64,000 nucleotides of DNA from the NCBI RefSeq assembly GCF_000379185.1, contig NZ_KB900703.1:30498-94497 (forward strand), written 5' to 3'. The notes beneath the pieces are model-generated. The model was given only the letters and a program-made list of their open reading frames with translations. It searched no databases and was not told the DNA's origin. Each line of letters opens with the position of its first letter. Position 1 is the stretch's first letter. Origin of the DNA: Capnocytophaga cynodegmi DSM 19736 (GTDB lineage: Bacteria; Bacteroidota; Bacteroidia; Flavobacteriales; Flavobacteriaceae). This document shows positions 42,549-50,380 of this stretch, in pieces. The position numbers and the translations under genes are program-made.

Positions 42549-43284
42549 AATCAATTATCTCTAATTCCTTGGTTATTAAATAGTTTATTACTGTAGCAGC
42601 AGCGTGTAGCCCAAAAGCAGCGGGCATATAACTAATGGTTCCATAAAAGGACTTTTTATAGTTCGTGCCATCAGTTTGTTGCATTGTATCTTTCGGGGCA
42701 ATTTCGGTGGAAAAGACAGCTTTAAACCCTGAGGTAATTCCTTCTTTTTTAAGGCGTTTACGAATATTTCTTGCCAATGGACAATCACGCGTGTTCTTAA
42801 TATCAGACACTTTTACTTTGGAAGGGTCTAATACACCACCAGATCCCATACAACTGATGAGTTTTACTTTTTTACGGCGAGAAGCAATTATTAAATTTAA
42901 TTTTGGCGTAATACTGTCAATGCAATCAAGAACATAATCAAAGTCAGGAGATATTAACTCAAAAGCTCTTTCGGGAGATAGAAATTCTGTCAGAACAGTA
43001 AGCTCCAAATCAGGATTAATATCTTTCAAACGAGAGGCTAAAACCTCTGCTTTGGGTTTACCGATAGTAGTTTGCAAAGCAGGGAGTTGCCTATTAATAT
43101 TCGTAATATCAAATACATCGCCATCAACAATGGTCATCTTCCCTACTCCACTTCGAGCAATGAATTCCGCAGCAAATGAACCCACGCCTCCAAGTCCTAC
43201 AATCAGTACATTTGCCGATTTAAGTTTCTCAATTCCTTCTGATTTTACCAGAAGTTCTGTACGTTCCAACCAATTTTTCACCAT
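42547..43284 (-). CDS. tcdA: tRNA threonylcarbamoyladenosine dehydratase (TcdA/CsdL)
   Basis: The 245-residue ThiF/E1-like enzyme cyclises t6A37 to ct6A in tRNA. The ATP-binding Rossmann motif VLIVGLGGVGSFAAE is at residues 27-40, followed by IVDGDVFDITNINRQLPAL, DYVLDCIDSITPKLNLI and SCMGSGGVLDPSKVKVSDI. The C-terminal GTISYMPAAFGLHAAATVI block is typical. It lies 2 nt after the membrane protein gene. The composite transposon inserted exactly at its stop codon, which was preserved by the target duplication. Confidence 0.95.
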   Translation of the reverse strand: MVKNWLERTELLVKSEGIEKLKSANVLIVGLGGVGSFAAEFIARSGVGKMTIVDGDVFDITNINRQLPALQTTIGKPKAEVLASRLKDINPDLELTVLTEFLSPERAFELISPDFDYVLDCIDSITPKLNLIIASRRKKVKLISCMGSGGVLDPSKVKVSDIKNTRDCPLARNIRKRLKKEGITSGFKAVFSTEIAPKDTMQQTDGTNYKKSFYGTISYMPAAFGLHAAATVINYLITKELEIID

Positions 43285-43286
43285 TC

Positions 43287-43754
43287 TTAATACTCTTTGT
43301 GAAACTGCTCTTGAAGCTCTCTACTAAGCTCCAAATCGTTTATTACTTTTTCTTTTGTTGGCTTCAACGTGACGAAATACAATAGTAAAAACCCTGAAAT
43401 GAGTAGAAAGTATATGTTTTGAGTAAGCGAAGCAAAAACAATGCAAGTAATTGAAGCTCCTTCAATTAAACCATACTTTACGATACAGACACTTTGAAAA
43501 GTAGCCAATTTTTCAGAAAGTGATTTTTTACTTTTCACTTCTTCAAGACCTTTTTTGTAGAATACTTTATGACCTAAAAGTGACGTAAAAACAACTGCCA
43601 TAGCTACCCAAAAAAAGTGGTTAGAAGAAGGGAAATGATATTGCCAAATTTCCCTATTCAAAAAATAGACAATTACCCCAAAAAGCACCTGTCCTATAAG
43701 TAATGCTAAATGAATTATAGTCAGAGATTTAAAAAAAGATGGCTTTGAATTCAT
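43287..43754 (-). CDS. Small multi-span membrane protein
   Basis: The 155-residue product has four predicted membrane helices: LTIIHLALLIGQVLFGVIVYFL, HFFWVAMAVVFTSLLGH, VKYGLIEGASITCIVFASL and YFLLISGFLLLYFVTL. A charged C-terminal tail follows. I do not assign it to a named family. It is packed between rpiB (1 nt) and tcdA (2 nt), so it belongs to their operon. Confidence 0.8.
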   Translation of the reverse strand: MNSKPSFFKSLTIIHLALLIGQVLFGVIVYFLNREIWQYHFPSSNHFFWVAMAVVFTSLLGHKVFYKKGLEEVKSKKSLSEKLATFQSVCIVKYGLIEGASITCIVFASLTQNIYFLLISGFLLLYFVTLKPTKEKVINDLELSRELQEQFHKEY

Positions 43755-43755
43755 T

Positions 43756-44187
43756 TTACATACAACTTATTTTATTAACTCGATTGGTATGTCTTCCACC
43801 CTCAAAATCGGTATTTAAAAATGTTTTTACGATTTCAACAGCTTGTTCAATGGCGGTAAAACGTGCAGGAATACTTACCACATTGGCATCATTGTGCTGA
43901 CGTGCTAACGCTGCAATTTCTTTTGTCCAACACAAAGCACATCGGATTTCTTTATATTTATTAGCTGTAATGGCGATTCCATTACCACTTCCGCAAATTA
44001 CAATTCCTAAATCGGCTTTACCAGAAGTAACCGCTTGTGCTACTTTATGCCCAAAATCAGGATAATCAACACTATCAAAAGTATCTGTTCCAAAATTCAG
44101 AACCTCAATATTTTGACTTTCTAAATACGCTACAATGGCTTTTTTATAATCAGGACCTGCGTGGTCATTTCCTATGGCTATTTTCAT
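43756..44187 (-). CDS. rpiB: Ribose-5-phosphate isomerase B
   Basis: The 143-residue product interconverts ribose-5-phosphate and ribulose-5-phosphate. MKIAIGNDHAGPDYK, the VDYPDFGHKVAQAV segment, the anion hole GIVICGSGNGIAITANK with the catalytic Cys, and the LARQHNDANVVSIPAR block are diagnostic. The ATG at 44187 is chosen because it gives the family's usual start; an in-frame start at 44211 would lie within the predicted promoter. First gene of the rpiB-membrane protein-tcdA operon. Confidence 0.95.
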   Translation of the reverse strand: MKIAIGNDHAGPDYKKAIVAYLESQNIEVLNFGTDTFDSVDYPDFGHKVAQAVTSGKADLGIVICGSGNGIAITANKYKEIRCALCWTKEIAALARQHNDANVVSIPARFTAIEQAVEIVKTFLNTDFEGGRHTNRVNKISCM

Positions 44188-44208
44188 TTTTGATTGTTTT
44201 TTGATTGG

Positions 44209-44216
44209 CAAAAATA
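44209..44216 (-). promoter_or_regulatory. Promoter -7 element of rpiB operon
   Basis: Minus-strand TATTTTTG matches TAnnTTTG. The predicted transcript start, near 44202, lies about 15 nt before the rpiB ATG. Confidence 0.4.
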
Positions 44217-44325
44217 TGAAAAATCAGAAAGATAAAATACGAACAAAAAAAATTATTTTTGCTTACAATGCAACTCTTTTTACAATTCTATCGTCTATAC
44301 AAAAAAAGAAAAAAACGAATGTTAA

Positions 44326-44694
44326 TATCTGGAAAATATTTCAAAAAACAGATTTAAAAACGTTTACTTAACTTTTCCTTTTCATCTTGAATATGACTTT
44401 GGCAAGAAAAGTAGAGCTGAATATGGCGATTACTATTTTGAAAAAAATTCTATTTACATTGGCATAGGTGGATTTATTGGTACTCACCTAAAAACCAAGA
44501 ATTTCTTCCAGAAAGGCGATGACAGAATTTTACAAGAATACAACTTTAATACCTCTAATTTTGTATACGGACTAAGCGGTTACATAGGCTACCACGAAGT
44601 TTCTTTGTATTTCAAATACGACTTAAATCCATTATTTAAAAACAATGATGAAAAACAACATATATTTTCCTTAGGTCTACAGTTGGGATATTAA
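44326..44694 (+). pseudogene. C-terminal remnant of an outer-membrane beta-barrel protein
   Basis: An open frame without start codon (upstream stop at 44323-44325) encodes FKNVYLTFPFHLEYDFGKK, IYIGIGGFIGTHLKTKNF, FVYGLSGYIGYHEVSLYFKYD and IFSLGLQLGY, then stops. The alternating aromatic strands and final Tyr are those of an outer-membrane barrel end. The FPFHLEYDFG segment resembles FPLNIEFG in the barrel of the M28 fusion. The upstream coding part is missing or frameshifted (a +1/-1 related frame before 44340 reads SGKYFKK). It is probably a gene remnant. Confidence 0.65.
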
Positions 44695-44732
44695 TTTTTA
44701 TTTCATAACTTTGGGGAAAATACTTATTGAAT

Positions 44733-45671
44733 ATGAACTTAATAAGTCTAAAAATAACGAAGTTCTTTATAATTTTCTTTCTCTTATCGTCTTGCAAAAG
44801 CACCTACACTAAAATAGGCAGCGAAAACGCCAATTATATTCCTTACTTTTCAAAAATGTATGAAGCAGATAGCTTGTATTTAGCAGAAAATTATCAACGA
44901 AGTTATGAAATATTAGATAGCTTATTTAAGAAATATGAACCTATAAATTCAGAAGATGAATATTTTACATATGTCGCTTGTAAAATAATGCTCAATAAAA
45001 GTGAAAAAGAAGTCAAAAAAGATTTCGTATATATGTTAGAAAACTTTGGAAATCAAGATGATCATATAGAACGTTCAAATGAAAAAGTAAAAAATCTCAT
45101 TGTAAAAATAGATACTTTTGGCATCGACACTAAAAAAGCTATAGAAAAATATAAAAAAAGCATTGATATTCCGTTACGAAATCTTGTTATTTCAATGAAT
45201 CGAAAAGACCAAGAGCCAAGAGGAGAACATTCAGACTTTGAAAAGATGAAAATTGTTGATGAGGAAAATACAAAAATACTTGACAGTTTACTGAAAATCA
45301 ATAAATATCCACATCAAAGAATTGTTGGGAAAGATGATAAAGATGGAGAGAATAGTGATATTGGGGGGATTATGATTCATACTTCTCAAGAGTATAAGGA
45401 AAATTTTTTGATGGAAAAAGCCTATGATTTGTTAAAAAAAGGAAAGATTACGCCTCACACTTATTCAACAGTTTATGACAGATATAGCCTTCACATCAGT
45501 GATGATGAATACTATTTCACAAAACATAGAAATGCAAGTCCAGAAGAAAAGAAATTAAAAAATGAACGAAGAAAAACTATCGGCTTATATAGTTTAGATT
45601 ATATTTCTTGGAAATATAAAAAAAGTATAATTACGAATTTTAATTGTTTAAACATACTAATAGAAAAATAG
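44733..45671 (+). CDS. Hypothetical lipoprotein
   Basis: The 312-residue product has a lipobox (FFIIFFLLSSC) with a KSTYTK start. A TPR-like helical region follows (YEADSLYLAENYQRSYEILDSLFKKY near residue 45). The rest is rich in Lys, Asp and Glu. It starts here with ATG; a TTG two codons upstream is in frame. It lies 38 nt after the barrel remnant, so it may once have been part of an operon with that protein. Function unknown. Confidence 0.7.
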   Translation: MNLISLKITKFFIIFFLLSSCKSTYTKIGSENANYIPYFSKMYEADSLYLAENYQRSYEILDSLFKKYEPINSEDEYFTYVACKIMLNKSEKEVKKDFVYMLENFGNQDDHIERSNEKVKNLIVKIDTFGIDTKKAIEKYKKSIDIPLRNLVISMNRKDQEPRGEHSDFEKMKIVDEENTKILDSLLKINKYPHQRIVGKDDKDGENSDIGGIMIHTSQEYKENFLMEKAYDLLKKGKITPHTYSTVYDRYSLHISDDEYYFTKHRNASPEEKKLKNERRKTIGLYSLDYISWKYKKSIITNFNCLNILIEK

Positions 45672-45704
45672 CGGGATTTTTAGACAAATCTCGCTATTTT
45701 TGTT
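45665..45704. terminator. Terminator overlapping stop codon of lipoprotein gene
   Basis: A 15-bp stem with one G-U pair (45665-45679 with 45686-45700, core ATAGCGGGATTT) is followed by T residues. It includes the TAG at 45669-45671 and faces the convergent GH57 gene. Confidence 0.8.
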
Positions 45705-45773
45705 ATTTCTGCTAAAATTCATTTATTTAATAAAAAACTGCCATAGTGTTCACAACCACAGCAGTTCATTATA

Positions 45774-46964
45774 TTACTTTTCTTCCAAACGTACCTCAAA
45801 ATCACTCAAAACGTTCATATAGTTGATAAACGCCTCATACGGAGAATCATATGGAGTGAAATACTTATGATAATCCGAAGTAGAGAAGAGTTTAGTCCGC
45901 ATATGATAAAAGTGTTCACTCGCTTGTAATCGTCCGTAATCGTCGGACAATTCTGCGTTCTTTTTCTTCTTTACAATAGACTGAATCCTAAATAATTGGT
46001 TGAACGCCTCTTTCTGTAATTCATTTCCAAGCCACGAAGTAATGTCACGTTCTTCGTCTGTCCACGAAATAGGGAAAGGAACGGGCAAAACATCTTTCGC
46101 GCTGTGTTTTTTAACAACTTCTTTCGGAAGAAGAAACTGATACTCATCGTCTTCCATCATATTTTTTACAAAATACTCCAAAAAGTCGAAAATGCCACTT
46201 TCTTTGCGATTGTAATGACCGATAACATCGTAATTCATAAACAGATTAAGCACTTCGGTTTCTGCCAAACTATGTTTTACCCACGAAGCATATTTCTCGG
46301 AAGTAAGCGGATATTCGCCCCATTGTCTGTCAGAAAATCGAATGGCAATATCATCACTTAATTTGCTGTTTTTCAGTAGTAAATTTAGATTTTCATCCAT
46401 CGGATTTTTATACACAAAGTTCGGACTTTTCCAACCCAAAACGTGTTTTGCTCCGTCGGTAAGCATCGTTTTGAAACCAAGTTTGGCTACTCGTTCTCCG
46501 ATTTTGTCAGAATAAATCAAAGACGTATTTCGGAACGTTACGGGCTTCTTCCCAAAAAGACTTTTTACCACATTTACGTGGCGTTTTACTTGTTGTTCAA
46601 ACTCGTCCGAATCCTCTGAAAGAGAAGCCAATGAATGCGAATAGGTTTCCGCCAGAAATTCCACATTACCAGTTTCAGCAAGTTCTTGAAACGAGCGAAT
46701 AACCTCAGGAGTATGCATATTTAATTGGTCGATTGCCGAACCCGAAATCGAAAAGGCAACCTTGAATTTTCCGTTGTATTTTTTGATTAAATCCAACAGC
46801 AATGCGTTAGCAGGGAGGTAGCAATTTTCGGCAAGTTCTTCCAATTCAGAACGATTGGCGTAATTGTCAAAATAATTATGTTTCTTTCCTATATCAAAAA
46901 AATGATATTTTCTAAGTCGTTCGGGGTGATGTATTTGGAAATAAATACAGACTGATTTCTTCAT
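45774..46964 (-). CDS. GH57 family glycoside hydrolase
   Basis: The 396-residue product (from MKKSVCIYFQIHHPERLRKYHF; an ATG at 47018 would add 18 residues) belongs to glycoside hydrolase family 57. The N-terminal FQIHHPERL, FKVAFSISGSAIDQL, ETYSHSLASL near the proposed nucleophile Glu, and LFMNYDVIGHYN with a later Asp fit the (beta/alpha)7 fold. Family members act on alpha-1,4 or alpha-1,6 glucans. It follows the GT4 synthase by about 38-90 nt on the same strand, a common Bacteroidota arrangement for glycogen metabolism. Exact reaction (amylase or branching) not determined. Confidence 0.9.
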   Translation of the reverse strand: MKKSVCIYFQIHHPERLRKYHFFDIGKKHNYFDNYANRSELEELAENCYLPANALLLDLIKKYNGKFKVAFSISGSAIDQLNMHTPEVIRSFQELAETGNVEFLAETYSHSLASLSEDSDEFEQQVKRHVNVVKSLFGKKPVTFRNTSLIYSDKIGERVAKLGFKTMLTDGAKHVLGWKSPNFVYKNPMDENLNLLLKNSKLSDDIAIRFSDRQWGEYPLTSEKYASWVKHSLAETEVLNLFMNYDVIGHYNRKESGIFDFLEYFVKNMMEDDEYQFLLPKEVVKKHSAKDVLPVPFPISWTDEERDITSWLGNELQKEAFNQLFRIQSIVKKKKNAELSDDYGRLQASEHFYHMRTKLFSTSDYHKYFTPYDSPYEAFINYMNVLSDFEVRLEEK

Positions 46965-47056
46965 ATCGTTATGTGTTTTTATGTTGATATTTTTTGATTC
47001 TTTTTTATTTTCTGCCATTTTATCGTTTCTCTAATGTATTGATTGGTTGTTTTTTA

Positions 47057-48346
47057 TCATTTCACGAGCTTTTCGTAAATGGTTTTGAGTTTCAAAGAGG
47101 CATTTTCCCATTTGAGCTGATTTACCTCATCATAGCCTTCGCGTGACATATATTCGGCAAGAGTAGGATAGGAGAGGATTCCGTGAATGGCATCTGCCAG
47201 GGCTTCAATATCCCAATAATCGACCTTGATGGCGTGGTCTAAAACCTCAGCCACACCCGATTGCTTCGAAATGATAGTAGGCACACCCGAACGCATCGCT
47301 TCCAAAGGTGAAATCCCGAAAGGCTCTGAAACCGAAGGCATTACATAAACATCACTATAACGGAACATTCGTTGTACTTCGCCACCTTTTAAGAAACCTG
47401 TAAAATGAAATTTCGTTCCGATACCCAGTTGTGCCACACGTCGCACCAACGGATTCATCTTCTCGCCACTTCCTGCCATTACAAAACGTACGTTGGGAGT
47501 TCGTTTGAGTACCTTAGCTGCGGCTTCAACGAAGTATTCCGGACCTTTTTGCAGGGTAATTCTTCCTAAGAAAGTTACGATTTTCTCCTTGACGCCTCGT
47601 TCTTCCTTTTCGGTAGTTTCAGCAGAAAAATCAACCGCATTATGCACCGTGATAACCTTTTCCGGATTAATGCCGTACTTCTCCACCACGATGTTACGCG
47701 TCCAATTACTCACTGTAACCACAACGTCAGCAGCTTCCATTCCGCGTTTTTCGATATCGTACACCAATGTATTACGGTTGTGTTCGCCACCTCGGTCGTA
47801 CTCGGTAGCGTGTACGTGAACCACCAATGGTTTTCCTGATAGTTTTTTGGCAACAATTCCGGCACTGTACGTGAGCCAATCGTGAGCGTGGATAACATCA
47901 AATTGGTGATTTTTAGCCACCGTTCCGGCAACCAACGCATACCGATACACTTCCTCCATCAGATTGGCACCATATTTACCCGAAAATTGAAATTTATTTC
48001 TGAAAGAAATAGTTTCTTTGTTTTCACCCGTTTTCAGATAGGCTTCGCGTTCACGAGCAAAGGTTTCAGGATCTAAATACGGAACTAAATTCGAACCGAT
48101 TTCCATAAAGTTGATGTTCTTCCAAAACTCCTCAATATTTTCCATATTTTGGAGCATTTCCACATCACTTGCGTTTATAATCTGTGCGACGGAACTATCC
48201 TCATCACCCCCTGCTTTTGGCATCACGAACAAAACATTTACGTTGTGCTTTGCTAATCCTTTGGCGATTCCATAACAGGCTGTGCCAAGCCCTCCACTGA
48301 TGTGGGGCGGAAACTCCCAACCGAACATTAGTACTTTTACACTCAT
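47057..48346 (-). CDS. GT4 glycosyltransferase, glycogen-synthase-like
   Basis: The 429-residue product begins VKVLMFGWEFPPHISGGLGTACYGIAKGLAKHNVNVLFVMP, the starch/glycogen-synthase-like N-terminal Rossmann domain. Other blocks are DVIHAHDWLTYSAGIVAKKLSG, VVVTVSNWTRNIVVEKYG, VTFLGRITLQKGPEYFVEAA and the donor-site SDVYVMPSVSEPFGISPLEAMRSGVPTI. It probably extends alpha-1,4-glucan chains. It is grouped with GH57, debranching and branching enzymes. UDP-glucose or ADP-glucose use cannot be told; no glgC is present in the window. Confidence 0.9.
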   Translation of the reverse strand: MSVKVLMFGWEFPPHISGGLGTACYGIAKGLAKHNVNVLFVMPKAGGDEDSSVAQIINASDVEMLQNMENIEEFWKNINFMEIGSNLVPYLDPETFAREREAYLKTGENKETISFRNKFQFSGKYGANLMEEVYRYALVAGTVAKNHQFDVIHAHDWLTYSAGIVAKKLSGKPLVVHVHATEYDRGGEHNRNTLVYDIEKRGMEAADVVVTVSNWTRNIVVEKYGINPEKVITVHNAVDFSAETTEKEERGVKEKIVTFLGRITLQKGPEYFVEAAAKVLKRTPNVRFVMAGSGEKMNPLVRRVAQLGIGTKFHFTGFLKGGEVQRMFRYSDVYVMPSVSEPFGISPLEAMRSGVPTIISKQSGVAEVLDHAIKVDYWDIEALADAIHGILSYPTLAEYMSREGYDEVNQLKWENASLKLKTIYEKLVK

Positions 48347-48508
48347 ATCATTCTTACTTATTTGGCGTTTCTATTTAAAATTTTATTGATTTTTTTATTC
48401 TATTTCTTTGCTATTATCCTCCATTTCGTTTCTTTCAAAACTCTCGTTCGTATTCATCTTCTATCCGGATAAATAGCTCATAATAAACACAATTTTATTG
48501 TTATTTCG

Positions 48509-48970
48509 TTATTTTTCACTACTTATTCTGTTAATTATCTCTACAATTCGGTTTGCTTTTTCATCTTCATTTTTAGACTGATAAATCCAATCAATTAGTT
48601 TTCTTCTTTTTGTTTCAGAATAGCTCAAAAATGTTTCCCAAAGATGTTTTTCATCTTGTAAGCACATTTTGAGTTCGTTAACAATTTCTGACGGAACGTT
48701 ATCTTCATACAACACTATATGCACATTATCACCTGCTTGTTTCTTTATCTTCTTTCTGATTTGAGCATTCAGTGGCAAAAACAAATTTCCATTTCCCATC
48801 GATTGCAAATTGTACTTTTCGATAGAATGTCCATCAATAGTACCGAAAACTCGTACCCAACCAAAAGGGGCGTTTTTGTTGAGTTTAATTTCAGGAATCC
48901 GAACGAACGTCCAACCGCCTTTGCCCTCAAATTTTTCAATACGATAGATTTTATCAGTTAATAATTTCAT
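48509..48970 (-). CDS. DUF1905/YdeI-type domain protein
   Basis: The 153-residue product has an N-terminal DUF1905-like beta-barrel (GGWTFVRIPEIKL, FGWVRVFGTIDGHSIEKYNLQSMGNGNLFLPLNAQIRKKI, GDNVHIVLYED) and a C-terminal YdeI/OmpD-associated helical segment (FLSYSETKRRKLIDWIYQSKNEDEKANRIVEIINRI). Related proteins have been linked to bacteriocin resistance, but the role here is unknown. Cytoplasmic, single gene. Confidence 0.8.
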   Translation of the reverse strand: MKLLTDKIYRIEKFEGKGGWTFVRIPEIKLNKNAPFGWVRVFGTIDGHSIEKYNLQSMGNGNLFLPLNAQIRKKIKKQAGDNVHIVLYEDNVPSEIVNELKMCLQDEKHLWETFLSYSETKRRKLIDWIYQSKNEDEKANRIVEIINRISSEK

Positions 48971-49104
48971 TTTTTAATAAACTCATCTTATTGAATATCA
49001 ATATTTTTATAAAGACACACATTGCCTGTGATTCATTTCGAACATATTACAAAACAACTTCGTATTTGGTGTATTGCAGACGCCTCTACAATGTAATACC
49101 CGTT

Positions 49105-49572
49105 CTACAAAAGTAAATATCGTTTAAATTTTTGTTCAAATATCGTTTCCGAAAAATTATTTTGAAGATATTTATCCGTAAATTCCCAAATCAAATCCAC
49201 CACATCTTCATCTTCTTTTATGATACCCTCGCCTTCATCTTCAAAAATTTCTCCCTGTGAATAAATATACTTTCGGTCGAGACGCCCATTGGTATATTTC
49301 TCAAAATAATAGGTATCCGAAACCTCCGAAACGATAAATAGTATGATTTCACCTTTGAAATTTGAAATATCAGGCTGAGCTTCCATATCCATAAAAATCA
49401 AAGCCCCTTTTTCGGTTTGTAATACATCAATGGTATTTTCATCACGAAAACTACTTGTAGCATCTTCAAAATCTACTTCATCAGAATACGCAATTTCGTT
49501 CTCTATAAGATGACAAATTTCTCGTTCATCAATTTTGCGATTGATTAGCAAACCAGCTATATTCCATCCCAT
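49105..49572 (-). CDS. Hypothetical acidic protein
   Basis: The 155-residue product is soluble and very acidic (clusters such as SQGEIFEDEGEGIIKEDEDVVDL). It begins MGWNIAGLLINRKIDEREICHLI. No signal peptide or motif is recognised. It lies between small unrelated genes inside the glucan locus. An immunity-type role would fit the composition but is a guess. Confidence 0.6.
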   Translation of the reverse strand: MGWNIAGLLINRKIDEREICHLIENEIAYSDEVDFEDATSSFRDENTIDVLQTEKGALIFMDMEAQPDISNFKGEIILFIVSEVSDTYYFEKYTNGRLDRKYIYSQGEIFEDEGEGIIKEDEDVVDLIWEFTDKYLQNNFSETIFEQKFKRYLLL

Positions 49573-49615
49573 TTTTTTGTAATTTTAAATTTTGTTTTTT
49601 CACTCGTTCTGTTAA

Positions 49616-49633
49616 GGCGAAAAATGTTTCGCC
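49616..49633. repeat. Small palindrome GGCGAAA/TTTCGCC
   Basis: A 7-bp stem with 4-nt loop between two orphan genes. A degenerate version (GGCGAAAAATATTTCACC) occurs at about 50355-50372, suggesting a REP-like element. Confidence 0.4.
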
Positions 49634-49704
49634 CCAACATTGGTCATTCATTTATTGTGGAAGCGTATTGAATACACCTTCACATTGATGTTTTTCGTAA
49701 CTAC

Positions 49705-49724
49705 GGAAGGGATATATCCCTTCC
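49705..49724. repeat. Perfect 20-bp palindrome
   Basis: GGAAGGGATATATCCCTTCC is fully self-complementary, in the 175-base spacer between the acidic orphan and the coiled-coil orphan. It is too symmetric for a usual terminator (no loop) and lacks a T-run. Confidence 0.55.
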
Positions 49725-49747
49725 CTACATTGTGCGACCTTCATCGC

Positions 49748-50059
49748 CTATCGTTTATCCTCAAAACCAAACTCTCGCCAACGTTCTTGTGGTTCGCCCA
49801 TTTTGATGTATTTTTTCAAAAAGGCATATACCTCTTCCGTTTCGGCAATATGTTTTTCTAACTCGGCAGTTTTTTCTTTGAGTTGGGCTTTGAGCTTTTC
49901 CTGTTCTACATTGACTTCCGCCGCTTTTTGGTAGGCAGTGTTTAGTTTGTCACGCATTTGAGCGGTAACACCCACAGGCAAATTTTCACCTCGTTCGGTG
50001 AGGGCTTTTACTAATAGTTGTGCCGATGTGATGATTTCGGCAAATGACCTTTTTCTCAT
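49748..50059 (-). CDS. Hypothetical coiled-coil protein
   Basis: The 103-residue product has a central coiled coil (NTAYQKAAEVNVEQEKLKAQLKEKTAELEKHIAETEEVYAFLKKYIKMG, about residues 45-95) and a short N-terminal helix (RKRSFAEIITSAQLLVKAL). No membrane or export signal. Unrecognised; probably a small structural or regulatory protein. It lies in the orphan-rich insert of the glucan locus. Confidence 0.6.
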   Translation of the reverse strand: MRKRSFAEIITSAQLLVKALTERGENLPVGVTAQMRDKLNTAYQKAAEVNVEQEKLKAQLKEKTAELEKHIAETEEVYAFLKKYIKMGEPQERWREFGFEDKR

Positions 50060-50089
50060 CTTAATTTGTCTTTTATATTATAAAAATAG

Positions 50090-50263
50090 TTATTCTTGTT
50101 GATTTTTTAATAAAACAGATGTAGAATTAAAATCTTCTTTAGTAGAATTTTTATATTCTAATAAAGAATTAAATAATTCATCAGAATAATCATAATATTC
50201 ATTAGTAGAAATATTTTCTTCATCAGAAGATTTTGTTTCTTCACGTGTAGAAGTATTTTCTTC
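50090..50263 (-). pseudogene. Possible gene remnant, 57-codon open stretch
   Basis: The minus strand reads a coherent hydrophilic peptide (EENTSTREETKSSDEENIST near its start, LLKNQQE at its end) followed by TAA, but has no start codon and a TAA directly before it; the same frame continues upstream only for seven codons. Ser/Thr/Glu-rich composition resembles a protein tail. It may be the decayed end of a lost gene, or chance. The rest of the 50060-50380 spacer shows only an AT-rich stretch and a REP-like palindrome. Confidence 0.3.
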
Positions 50264-50380
50264 TTATAAAGATAAAGATTCTACGTATTATCTGTTTTAT
50301 TTTTTATTATTATCAATTGATATTTATACATTATCGGTTACATTTTATCGTAGAGGCGAAAAATATTTCACCCTTACATT

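Noticed and set aside
44174..44371. 65-codon rightward frame after the rpiB start
   Set aside because: It is lysine-rich, runs through the rpiB promoter and overlaps the barrel remnant in another frame; no family resemblance.
49073..49100. GACGCCTCTACA near 49.07 kb as a third REP-like palindrome
   Set aside because: Only a half-site is present with no pairing arm, so it does not qualify.
50100..50280. Recurrent GTAGAA/TTCATCAGAA motifs as a CRISPR-like or tandem repeat array
   Set aside because: The motifs are short and irregularly spaced, have no constant repeat and are explained by a Ser/Thr/Glu-rich coding frame on the minus strand.
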